A model generated the notes under the pieces. That model had not been told where the DNA came from. It saw only the letters and a list, made by a program, of their open reading frames with translations, and searched no databases. This document shows, piece after piece, positions 23,387-30,069 of a stretch of DNA of 30,069 nt (position 1 is its first letter; every line of letters begins with the position of its first letter). The DNA is from Candidatus Aminicenantes bacterium UBA2190 (GTDB lineage Bacteria; Acidobacteriota; Aminicenantia; UBA2199): assembly GCA_002335385.1 (NCBI GenBank), contig DCVK01000046.1:1-30069 (forward strand), in the 5' to 3' direction. The position numbers and the translations under genes were made by a program.

Positions 23387-23971
23387 CTAGCGATGATAGA
23401 TGAAGCGCACAGTCCCCTTCTTGCCCAGAAAGATCATGTCCCCGTCCTGGAGCTGCCGCTCCACGACCTTCTCTTCGTTCACGTAAACGCCGTTGGTGGA
23501 ATCGAGGTCCTTGACGAAGACCTGGCCATTGCGGGCGAAGACCTGGCAATGGAGCTTGGAGATGATCGGCTCCTGGATGATGACCAGCGCCTGCCCGGGA
23601 TCGCGGCCGATCGGCAGCGGGGAGTCGGTGACCAGGTAGGAGCTGATCGGCTGGTCCCCGACGAACACTTCGATCTTTCCATGCAGGCCGGGGGATGGAG
23701 CCGGCTTGCGCTCGGCAGCCTCGGACCGGCCCTCGACCTGCGTCATGCCCAGGTCGGTCCCCGGCCCGGGAGCTGGGGTCTGGGGACGGATCTCGGGAAA
23801 GACGTCCTGCCGCCGACGGCGGGCGAGCCAGAGCAGCAGGGCGATCACCGCAGCCACGGCGACCAGAGCCAGAAGCAGCGGGGTCTTGTTCTCCCGCCAG
23901 AAGCCGGCGTAGGAAAAACCGGCGCAAGCTCGTCCCAGGATGGACGGCGCCGGCAGCAGATTTTTTTTCAT
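23387..23971 (-). CDS. TM-anchored FHA-domain protein
   Basis: 194 aa. One TM helix (31-49, LLLALVAVAAVIALLLWLA) is followed by RRRR, so the C-terminal part should be cytoplasmic. After a Pro-rich linker the FHA domain (about 100-192) has PLPIGRDPGQALVII, ISKLHCQVFARNGQVFVKD and LDSTNGVYVNEEKV. The Arg, Ser, His and Asn residues that read phosphothreonine are present. It probably docks on sites phosphorylated by the kinase encoded just upstream. The SD GGAGG overlaps the kinase stop (TAGGAGG), so the two are tightly coupled. Confidence 0.92.
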   Translation of the reverse strand: MKKNLLPAPSILGRACAGFSYAGFWRENKTPLLLALVAVAAVIALLLWLARRRRQDVFPEIRPQTPAPGPGTDLGMTQVEGRSEAAERKPAPSPGLHGKIEVFVGDQPISSYLVTDSPLPIGRDPGQALVIIQEPIISKLHCQVFARNGQVFVKDLDSTNGVYVNEEKVVERQLQDGDMIFLGKKGTVRFIYHR

Positions 23972-23980
23972 CCGGGCCTC

Positions 23981-25774
23981 CTATAATACATAGCGGTTGA
24001 AAAAATCGACCAGGAACCTGTGCTTCTGCGGCCGGCGCAGCTTGCCGGCCACCACGAAGCGTTCATTGACCTCCTGGCCGCCGGCGACGCCGTGGATGCG
24101 GACCGTCATGCCATCGCCCAGGCCGAGCGGGCGAATGTCACCGGCGCTGAGGGCGAAACTGTGGTCGCCGCGGGAACTGGAATTGAACAGGATGAACTTT
24201 TTCTTGAACCTGAGCTGGCCGAGGCAGAAGTCATCCACGCCGTCGTGCACGTGCGCGATCTCCAGAGAAACCAGGAGATTGTCCTGCAGGGACCGCGACC
24301 AGAGCCTCTCGGCGGCGGCGAACTGGCCGGCCAGGAACTTGACCTTGCCCAGCATGGGAAAGGCGCGGCTTTCAGCCCCGGAGCGCAGCAGGGCGTTCGT
24401 CAGCCGGTCGGCGGCGGCCAGGTCCCGTGCTTCCAGCAGGGAGCGCAGTCGCGCCAGTTCCTCATCCAGGCTGCCCAGCTTTTCCGGGACGGCTTGGCCT
24501 TCCGGCCGGGACGCGGCCTCGCCGGGCGGGAGCTTGGCCGTCGCCGTTGCAGCGGCAGGACCGCCTTGGAGCGGCGGCGCGCCGGCGCCTTTCGCTGCGG
24601 CATCCGGCGCCTCGCTGCGCGGCCCGGTATCCGCGTCATCCGCGATCGCTCCCCGGACGGCCGCTTCCCGGGCGGGATCCTCCGGCCCGGCCGTTGAGAC
24701 GTCGCCCTCGGGCTCCCGGGGGTCCTCGCCGGCAGACATGGCCGATGCCGCCGGCGCCGCCATTCCCACCCGGCTCTCGTCCATTCCCTTCTTGCCGGAA
24801 AGGAAAAGGAACAGGGCGATGCCGGCGGCCAGCAGGGCCAGGAAGGCCAGGATCTTGAGCGGCGCCCGGAATCCATGCCGCCTGGACTCGCCAGGAACGG
24901 CGATCTTCTGGGTGATCCCGGGGGAAAAGGTCAATCCCGCCCGGGCCAGGTCGTCCCGGATGCGGTTCAGCTCGGCGATCATGTCCCGGGCGCTCTGGAA
25001 ACGCTTGTCGACCTTTTTCTGCAGGGCCAGCAGGATGAACTTCTCCAGCAAGATGCCGATCTCCGGGTTGTAGATGGAGGGACGCGGCGGCGGGGTCTCC
25101 AGGTGGGCCTTCTGGATCTGGAACTCGGAATTGGTTTCGGAATCGAAGGGCACGCGGCCGGTCAGCACTTCGTAAAAGGTAACGCCGAGGGAATAGAGGT
25201 CGGTGCGGAAGTCGATCTCCTTGCCGATGATCTGCTCGGGCGAAGTGTACCATGGGGTGCCGATCAGCATGCCGGTCTTGGTCAAGCTCTGGGCGCCGAG
25301 GATCTTGGCGATACCGAAGTCGGATATCTTCACCTTGCCGTCGCGGCTGACCAGGATATTCGCCGGCTTGATGTCACGGTGGATGACGTTGTGGGCGTGG
25401 GCGTAATGCAGCCCTTCGGCGACCTGGGTGATGATGTCGACGGCCTCGGCTGGCTGGAGCTGCTTCCTCTCCTGCAGCATCTCCTTCAGGCTGCGTCCCT
25501 CGACGTATTCCATGGCGATGACATACTCGCCCTCGATGCGGTTGAAGCTGAAGATGGTGACGATCCCGGGATGGTTCATTCGGGCCTGGGTCATGGCCTC
25601 GATCTTGAAGCGCTCCATCAGCTGCTGGTTGTCGGCCAGCTGCGGATGGACGACCTTCAGCGCCACGTCGCGGTTGAGCATGGTGTCGGTGGCATAATAG
25701 ATGGTGCCCATGCCGCCGCGGCCGATCTCGGCGCGGATGAGGAAATCCCCCAGCTTCTCGCCGAGCTTGATCAT
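23981..25774 (-). CDS. Transmembrane PknB-type Ser/Thr protein kinase
   Basis: 597 aa. Kinase domain residues about 9-275: GRGGMGTIY (18-26), Lys40 in ALKVV, Glu59, catalytic loop VIHRDIKPANIL (Asp134), DFG 152-154, the activation segment TKTGMLIGTPWYTSPEQ, and TDLYSLGV. One TM helix (about 306-326) is followed by an Ala/Pro/Gly-rich linker and an extracytoplasmic region (about 435-597) with AGQFAAAERLWSRSL and a beta-rich tail. There are no PASTA repeats. The start overlaps the phosphatase stop (ATGA). Kinase, phosphatase and FHA reader in one operon form a reversible phospho-signalling unit; the ligand of the outer domain is unknown. Confidence 0.95.
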   Translation of the reverse strand: MIKLGEKLGDFLIRAEIGRGGMGTIYYATDTMLNRDVALKVVHPQLADNQQLMERFKIEAMTQARMNHPGIVTIFSFNRIEGEYVIAMEYVEGRSLKEMLQERKQLQPAEAVDIITQVAEGLHYAHAHNVIHRDIKPANILVSRDGKVKISDFGIAKILGAQSLTKTGMLIGTPWYTSPEQIIGKEIDFRTDLYSLGVTFYEVLTGRVPFDSETNSEFQIQKAHLETPPPRPSIYNPEIGILLEKFILLALQKKVDKRFQSARDMIAELNRIRDDLARAGLTFSPGITQKIAVPGESRRHGFRAPLKILAFLALLAAGIALFLFLSGKKGMDESRVGMAAPAASAMSAGEDPREPEGDVSTAGPEDPAREAAVRGAIADDADTGPRSEAPDAAAKGAGAPPLQGGPAAATATAKLPPGEAASRPEGQAVPEKLGSLDEELARLRSLLEARDLAAADRLTNALLRSGAESRAFPMLGKVKFLAGQFAAAERLWSRSLQDNLLVSLEIAHVHDGVDDFCLGQLRFKKKFILFNSSSRGDHSFALSAGDIRPLGLGDGMTVRIHGVAGGQEVNERFVVAGKLRRPQKHRFLVDFFNRYVL

Positions 25775-27555
25775 GGAGAACAGTCCAGGTTGAAAAACTT
25801 GTTGCCGTCGTCGATGACGAGCTTGCTGCCATCGGCCAGGTCCACCAGCACCTTGATGATGCGCAGATGGAAATTATTGAAGGCATAGCGGTGGCTCGCG
25901 CCCCGGCGGCCGGCATCCCACTCCACGCACTGGTCCGGGTAATAACCGATCAGCGCCCGGCCGCCGGCGTATTCCAGCTGCAGGAGCGGCGGCTGCGGCG
26001 GCAGCGAGAATTCCCCCACCTTCTCCACAAAGCCGTCGATGTGGTAGATGGCGCCCTGGCCGCTGTCGGCGTCATGGTGCAGCAAGGTCGCTTGGCCGGC
26101 GACGCTCTGGAAGCCCAGACGCGCGCCGGACGTGACGGCCAGCCCGTCGATGGCGGCCGGCATGCCCTCCGGTTCCCGCCAGTTCTTGATGCCATAGTAG
26201 TACCGCTGGTCGTGGAAGATGAAGAGACTGCCGTCGATGTAGTCGGGCGTCACGTCGCCCTGGAGGCCGGCGATGCGGTACAGGGATACGCCGCCGGTCA
26301 TCTCCTCCCTGGAGTTCACCTCCCCGTCGTGCCGGATGCGCAGCAGCGCCTTCGGCGCGCCCTGGCGCACGAGCAGGTAGCCGGGATCGCGGGTCGGCTC
26401 CCGGCGCAGCAGGTAGATCCCGTCGCCGCGGCAGGGCACGACCTGCTCGTCTTTTCCCAGCTCCATGGAGACCATGTCCGACCCGTCCAGGTCGAACACG
26501 GTAAGACGGCGGTCGCGCACGACGTGCAGCTTGCGCCCGCTCAGGAAGCGGCAGTCGGAAACGGCCACGCCCAGACCATCGAAGCGCGAGGGGTCGATCT
26601 CGCTGATGCGCGGCACCCGGGTACTGGCCGATAACGGCTCGGGGGCCGACATGGCGTCGGCGGCCTGGCGGCCCTTGGCATCGGCGCCCCCCTGGTCCGG
26701 AGTCAGGAACAAATAAGCCAGGAGGGCGATCAGCAGGAGCAGCACCAGCGCCGCGATGCCCTTGGCCAGTTTGCGCCGCGGCCGGCTCAGGCGGATGGGC
26801 TTGGTCTTTTCCAGGATTTCCAGCGAACCCAGGCGGATCACCTGGACGGTGATGTTATCGGCGCCGCCGTGGTCGTTGGCCAGCCGCACCAGTGCCTCGG
26901 CCGCCTCCTCGGGGTAGTCGCTCATGGTGAGGTTCATCAGGCTATCGTCATCCACCATGTTGCTCAGCCCGTCGGAGCACATGAGCAGCGCATCGCCGTC
27001 CTCGAGGACGATGTCGTTCAGGATCTCCGGGGTGAAGCTCTCGCGGGCGCCCAGCGACATGTAGAGCACGTTCTTCTGCGGATGGTCGCGGGCCTCGTCA
27101 GGGGAGATCCTCCCCTCCTCGACCAGCTTCTCCACGAAGGAATGGTCGGTGGTGAGGCGCTTGATCCTGTTCTTGCGCATCAGGTAGACGCGCGAATCAC
27201 CGACATGGGCGATGGACCCCTTCATGCCGGCGATGACCAGGGCGGAGAAGGTCGTGCCCATGCCGCGCTTTTCGATATCGGCGGCCGCCTTGCGGAACAC
27301 GACGGAATTGGCTTTGCGCACCGACTGTTCCAAGGCGGCCTGGAGGGGAATGCCTTTCCGCCTCAGGGCGCGGTAGGCGTCGAAAAACGTCTCCGCTGCC
27401 AGCTTGGAGGCGACATCGCCGGCCTGATGGCCGCCCATGCCATCGGCGACGATGAACAGGTATTCGTTCTCGGAGATCTTTTCGTTGAGGAAATAATCTT
27501 CGTTGGCGGCGCGGACCTTGCCGATGTCGCTCTTGGCAAAAAAATGGATATTCAT
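25771..27555 (-). CDS. PP2C-family Ser/Thr phosphatase with TM helix and extracytoplasmic domain
   Basis: 594 aa. The PP2C domain (1-243) has all metal-site motifs: ANEDYF, VADGMGGHQAGD (Asp38), MGTTFSALVI, AHVGDSRVYLM, LTTDHSFVEKLVEEG, CSDGLSNMV (Asp195) and GGADNITVQVI (Asp233). A basic stretch precedes a TM helix (264-285, IAALVLLLLIALLAYLFL). About 300 residues outside contain repeated beta-strand blocks (RKLHVVRDRRLTVFDLDGSD, GSLFIFHD), like a propeller. It should reverse the action of the kinase encoded next. No SD precedes this start; the ATG overlaps the stop of a 37-codon ORF (ATGA). A longer in-frame extension to 27633 exists but lacks family similarity. Confidence 0.93.
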   Translation of the reverse strand: MNIHFFAKSDIGKVRAANEDYFLNEKISENEYLFIVADGMGGHQAGDVASKLAAETFFDAYRALRRKGIPLQAALEQSVRKANSVVFRKAAADIEKRGMGTTFSALVIAGMKGSIAHVGDSRVYLMRKNRIKRLTTDHSFVEKLVEEGRISPDEARDHPQKNVLYMSLGARESFTPEILNDIVLEDGDALLMCSDGLSNMVDDDSLMNLTMSDYPEEAAEALVRLANDHGGADNITVQVIRLGSLEILEKTKPIRLSRPRRKLAKGIAALVLLLLIALLAYLFLTPDQGGADAKGRQAADAMSAPEPLSASTRVPRISEIDPSRFDGLGVAVSDCRFLSGRKLHVVRDRRLTVFDLDGSDMVSMELGKDEQVVPCRGDGIYLLRREPTRDPGYLLVRQGAPKALLRIRHDGEVNSREEMTGGVSLYRIAGLQGDVTPDYIDGSLFIFHDQRYYYGIKNWREPEGMPAAIDGLAVTSGARLGFQSVAGQATLLHHDADSGQGAIYHIDGFVEKVGEFSLPPQPPLLQLEYAGGRALIGYYPDQCVEWDAGRRGASHRYAFNNFHLRIIKVLVDLADGSKLVIDDGNKFFNLDCSP

Positions 27556-27665
27556 CCGGGACCGTTCAGCGACAGTGGCCGGCATTCGCTTCTGTCCAGC
27601 CGCGGCCGCTCCCCCGTTCCCTTTCCGCAGCACGGACTGGCGGCCGCCAGGGCGGGAAATTTCAT
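27552..27665 (-). CDS. 37-aa leader ORF coupled to the PP2C gene
   Basis: ATG at 27663-27665 behind a strong GGAGG SD (27672-27676, six bases away). The 37-codon frame runs to a TGA at 27552-27554 that overlaps the PP2C ATG as ATGA. The peptide is rich in Cys, Pro and Arg (SPCCGKGTGERPRLD in the middle) and has no recognisable family. The PP2C gene itself lacks an SD, so its translation probably needs ribosomes that have read this ORF. It could be a plain coupling leader or a regulatory leader peptide. Frameshift fusion to PP2C is less likely because the PP2C N-terminus is already complete. Confidence 0.55.
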   Translation of the reverse strand: MKFPALAAASPCCGKGTGERPRLDRSECRPLSLNGPG

Positions 27666-27681
27666 TGCCTGCCTCCGATTT

Positions 27682-27710
27682 CCAATAACATAACGTCTTT
27701 TTTTTGTCAA
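27682..27710 (-). promoter_or_regulatory. Promoter of the phospho-signalling operon
   Basis: On the minus strand a perfect TTGACA (27705-27710), 17 nt, then TATTGG (27682-27687) with a TGT just upstream (extended -10). The -35 overlaps the stop of the GT4 gene. The spacer contains eight A residues and, on the plus strand, TAACGTCTTTTTTTT (27691-27705), matching the decarboxylase promoter in 14 of 15 bases. The -10 is placed close to the leader SD, so the leader is short. Confidence 0.5.
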
Positions 27711-28879
27711 TCGGGCCGCAGCGGACCGTTGGGAACGGCCTTGGCCAGGGCGGCGGCCACCAGCTCCCGGTAGCGCTCCGGCGTATAGTTCCTGCGGCAG
27801 AAATCCAGGGCCCGCGCGGCGATCTCCTTTCCTTCCGGGCCGGCGGCGCGGGCGATGCCGGCGGCGAAGGCTTGCGGCTCCGGCCTGGCCAGGACGGCGA
27901 TCTCGACCGTGATGGTCTGCGTGTGCGTGGGCAGGTCGGTGGCGACCAGCGGCACGCCGCTGGCCAAACAGGAATAGACCTTCAGCGGGATATTGGTCCC
28001 CAGGGTGCGCGGCGAGACCAGGACATCGGCGGCCTGGAGATAATCCGGGATATCCGCCGCCGCCTGCCGGCCGAGGAGGACGACACGCCCCTCCAGGCCG
28101 CGGGCGGCGAGAGCACGGCGCAGCTCATCCACTTGCGCCGGCGCGCCGCCGACCAGGACCAGGCGGTAGGCATCGCCCAGGCGCTCCATGCTGTCGATCA
28201 GGAGCGGAATGCCCTGATAGGGCTCCAGCGTGCCGGTATACATGACGATGGTCCGGCCGCCGGCGCCGAAGGAGTCCCGCAGGCGCCGCGCCCGGCCCTC
28301 GTCGGCGCAGACGGGGCGATCGTCCATGAAATTCTCGATCAGGGTCAGCTTGGATGCCCCGGTGATGGCGGCGGCATGATCGTACAGGGAGCGGCAGATG
28401 ACGATGACCGATGCGGCGTTCCGCAGGGAGATCCTCTCGAAGGCCCGGAAAAAACGGACGACAAGCCGCGAGCGGGTGAACTGGAAGTTGTCCATCTGCT
28501 GCACCAGGGAGGAGTGCATGTCGTACAGGTGGGGGGTCTTGGTCAGTTTCTGGAACACGACCCCCATGATGCTGCCCTCCTCATGGCTATGGACCAGGTC
28601 GTATTTCCCGAAAAACATGCGGCCCAGCACCTTGCAGAAAAGAAAAAAGTCCAGGAAGAGCTTGGCCCCCGAGGGCCCGGTCTTCACCCCCCGCATGCCG
28701 GGAGGGCGCCAGCTGCGGAAGATCCTCAGGCCCGGGATCTCCCGGTCCTCCCCGAAGGGATAGGTGACCAGGTCCACGCGATGACCGAGGGCGGACAACG
28801 CCTGGATGCGGAAGTATTCGGAAAAGGGAGTGCCGCGAGGTTCAAAGAACGGTTCGGGAGCGATCATCAATATGTTCAT
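27707..28879 (-). CDS. Group 1 glycosyltransferase (GT4 family, GT-B fold)
   Basis: 390 aa. The N-terminal Rossmann domain begins NILMIAPEPFFEPRGTPFSE and has DLVHSHEEGSI. The C-terminal domain has MYTGTLEPYQGIPLLIDSM (donor phosphate loop), VVLLGRQ and SPRTLGTNIPLKVYSCLASG (the GT4 Ex7E-type region, here without the usual first Glu). It probably adds a sugar to a lipid-linked glycan or glycolipid. The ATG at 28879 is chosen; a TTG two codons upstream is possible. Its start lies 38 nt inside the end of the GT2 gene, so the pair is coupled. Confidence 0.9.
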   Translation of the reverse strand: MNILMIAPEPFFEPRGTPFSEYFRIQALSALGHRVDLVTYPFGEDREIPGLRIFRSWRPPGMRGVKTGPSGAKLFLDFFLFCKVLGRMFFGKYDLVHSHEEGSIMGVVFQKLTKTPHLYDMHSSLVQQMDNFQFTRSRLVVRFFRAFERISLRNAASVIVICRSLYDHAAAITGASKLTLIENFMDDRPVCADEGRARRLRDSFGAGGRTIVMYTGTLEPYQGIPLLIDSMERLGDAYRLVLVGGAPAQVDELRRALAARGLEGRVVLLGRQAAADIPDYLQAADVLVSPRTLGTNIPLKVYSCLASGVPLVATDLPTHTQTITVEIAVLARPEPQAFAAGIARAAGPEGKEIAARALDFCRRNYTPERYRELVAAALAKAVPNGPLRPD

Positions 28880-29831
28880 CTTCAAACCCGATCAAGGCGC
28901 GGATGGAATACTCGTTCTTGTTCAGTCCCTCGTGGTAGATGCGCGAGAGCATCTCGGCCAGCAGCCCCAGCGAAATGGCCTGGAAGCCCAGGAAGAACAT
29001 CAGCAGCGTGAAGAAGAGCAGCGGGCGGCCGGCAATGCCCTGGTGGAGGACGAACTTGGTATAGGTCAGGAAAAGCCCGCTGACCAGCCCGGCCAGGAAC
29101 AGCAACAGCCCGGCGCCACCGAAGATCTGCAGCGGCCGGTGCGAATAGGCCAGCAGGAACTTGATCGAGATCAGGTCGAGGATCACGCGGAAGGTACGGC
29201 CCAGGCCGTACTTGGACTTGCCATGCCGGCGCTCGCGGTGGTTGACGACGACCTCGGCCGAACGGATGCCCATGCGCGAGGCGATGGCCGGGATATAGCG
29301 GTGCATCTCGCCGTACAACTTGAGGTTCTTGACCACGTCGCTGCGGAAACCGCGCAGGGTACAGCCGTAATCGTGGAGCTTGACCCCGGTGATCCAGGAG
29401 ATGAGCCGGTTGCCGAAGAAGGAGGGGACACGCCGCGTGAGCCATTTGTCGTGCCGTTCCCTGCGCCAGCCGTTGACGATATCGTAGCCCTCGGCCACCT
29501 TGTCCACCAGCTGCGGGATGTCGGCCGGATCGTTCTGCAGGTCGGCATCCATGGCCACGACCACCTGGCCGCGGCTGAGATCGAAACCTGCCGAAATGGC
29601 CGCGCTTTGCCCGAAATTCTTGCGAAACTGGACGACCTTGACCCGGGAGTCGGCTGCATGGAGCTTTGCCAGCTCGGCCAGAGAACCGTCGGAGCTGCCG
29701 TCGTCGACGAAGATGATCTCGTAGTCCTCGTCCCGCCCAGCGACGGCCGCGGCGATCTCGCCATGGAGCAAGCCGACGTTCTCGGCCTCATTGAACACCG
29801 GGATGACGATGGATACAAGAGTTTTCTTCAT
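28842..29831 (-). CDS. Polyisoprenyl-phosphate glycosyltransferase (GT2, DPM1/GtrB-like)
   Basis: 329 aa. The GT-A domain has VSIVIPVFNEAENV, IIFVDDGSSDGS, RKNFGQSAAISAGFD, the metal-binding MDADLQNDP (95-97) and the acceptor-side HDYGCTLRGFR. HGKSKYG (203-209) is typical of the dolichol/undecaprenol-phosphate group. Two C-terminal TM helices (about 236-257 and 271-295) anchor it, as in GtrB/ArnC-like proteins. It should make undecaprenyl-phosphate-linked sugar for envelope glycans. The ATG at 29831 starts the family N-terminus; another in-frame ATG at 29861 has no SD. A weak promoter (TTGTAA, 17 nt, TAAAAA) may lie between about 29836 and 29866. Confidence 0.92.
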   Translation of the reverse strand: MKKTLVSIVIPVFNEAENVGLLHGEIAAAVAGRDEDYEIIFVDDGSSDGSLAELAKLHAADSRVKVVQFRKNFGQSAAISAGFDLSRGQVVVAMDADLQNDPADIPQLVDKVAEGYDIVNGWRRERHDKWLTRRVPSFFGNRLISWITGVKLHDYGCTLRGFRSDVVKNLKLYGEMHRYIPAIASRMGIRSAEVVVNHRERRHGKSKYGLGRTFRVILDLISIKFLLAYSHRPLQIFGGAGLLLFLAGLVSGLFLTYTKFVLHQGIAGRPLLFFTLLMFFLGFQAISLGLLAEMLSRIYHEGLNKNEYSIRALIGFEDEHIDDRSRTVL

Positions 29832-29899
29832 TGGCCTTATTTTTAGCACAGATGACGCCATATTACAAGGGAAGCCGGAGGTTTATGGCGAAGATCGAC

Positions 29900-29928
29900 C
29901 GTGACGCGCAACAGGTGAAGGGTAACCG
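29900..29928. repeat. GTGACGC heptad repeat, degenerate copy
   Basis: Plus-strand heptads GTGACGC, GCAACAG, GTGAAGG, GTAACCG, starting at 29901. About 21 of 27 bases match the reverse complement of copy 2. It lies upstream of the GT2 gene and faces the copy at 30034-30061, the same arrangement as the pair at 22671/22914. No gene is seen in 29862-30069. Confidence 0.55.
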
Positions 29929-30033
29929 CAATAAAGTGAACTGATCGAAGAGGGCCATGAATTCCTCGTCAACGCGGTTCCAATCCGCACGCCGCTCATT
30001 GCTTGAGATAAAAGCCCGTTGATTGCCGCTTCA

Positions 30034-30061
30034 TGTCACGCGTCACGCGTTAGGCATTACG
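30034..30061. repeat. GTGACGC heptad repeat, inverted copy near the window end
   Basis: Plus-strand GTCACGC, GTCACGC, GTTAGGC, ATTACGG from 30035. It matches copy 2 over its first 17 bases without change and has the same orientation, so it faces the degenerate copy at 29900. Confidence 0.65.
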
Positions 30062-30069
30062 GGCCATGT

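Noticed and set aside
27555..27633. Longer N-terminus for the PP2C protein
   Set aside because: The extra 26 residues have no SD and no similarity to the family, which begins just before the first ANED motif.

Overview
The window is 30 kb of GC-rich, gene-dense bacterial chromosome. Almost every gene lies on the minus strand; only the sodA/ogt/DUF4388 group (19756-22657) is on the plus strand. No tRNA, rRNA, transposase, phage gene or CRISPR array was seen. The content (sodium-pump decarboxylase, glucosylglycerate synthesis, FtcD, membrane Ser/Thr kinase with PP2C and FHA partners, PATAN/DUF4388 and DUF1566 proteins) suits a fermentative or facultatively anaerobic bacterium of the Acidobacteriota/Candidatus Aminicenantes type. 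That placement is an inference from gene content only.

Region 1 (1-4210, minus) is a compatible-solute operon. A multi-pass membrane protein of the mechanosensitive-channel type is followed by glucosyl-3-phosphoglycerate synthase, its HAD phosphatase, a MOFRL glycerate kinase and a further gene cut by the window edge. ATGA overlaps or stop/Shine-Dalgarno (SD) overlaps join most of them, and a sigma70-like promoter lies at 4269-4297. Region 2 (4325-9423, minus) encodes a biotin-dependent Na+-translocating acyl-CoA decarboxylase: carboxyltransferase, small membrane subunit, biotin carrier and a beta subunit with an unusual exported N-terminal domain. It ends with a stand-alone formiminotransferase-like protein whose catalytic His82 is Tyr.

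Region 3 (9574-12963, minus) has a Sel1-TM-DUF1566 protein and a ChaN-like protein fused to a PDZ domain. Region 4 (13132-19445, minus) is the ffh-rpsP-khpA-rimM-trmD translation operon, preceded by an exported M14 peptidase and followed by a full-length bifunctional FtcD. Four of its seven genes use GTG or TTG starts. Region 5 (19756-22657, plus) holds a superoxide dismutase resembling methanogen enzymes, an Ogt methyltransferase and a membrane-anchored DUF4388 protein.

Region 6 (22926-27665, minus) is a phospho-signalling operon: a 37-codon leader ORF, a PP2C phosphatase with a TM segment and a large extracytoplasmic domain, a PknB-type kinase of similar layout, a TM-anchored FHA protein and an exported monothiol thioredoxin-like protein. 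Region 7 (27707-29831, minus) has a GT4 and a polyisoprenyl-type GT2 glycosyltransferase. Several gaps between genes carry degenerate 7-bp tandem repeats (GTGACGC and CGAACTN families), the first arranged as facing inverted pairs.

The strongest leads are the His82Tyr FtcD paralogue tied to the sodium pump, the leader-ORF-controlled phosphatase/kinase operon with two membrane sensors, the exported domain fused to the decarboxylase beta subunit, and the heptad repeats, which place stop codons in all three frames after two convergent genes.
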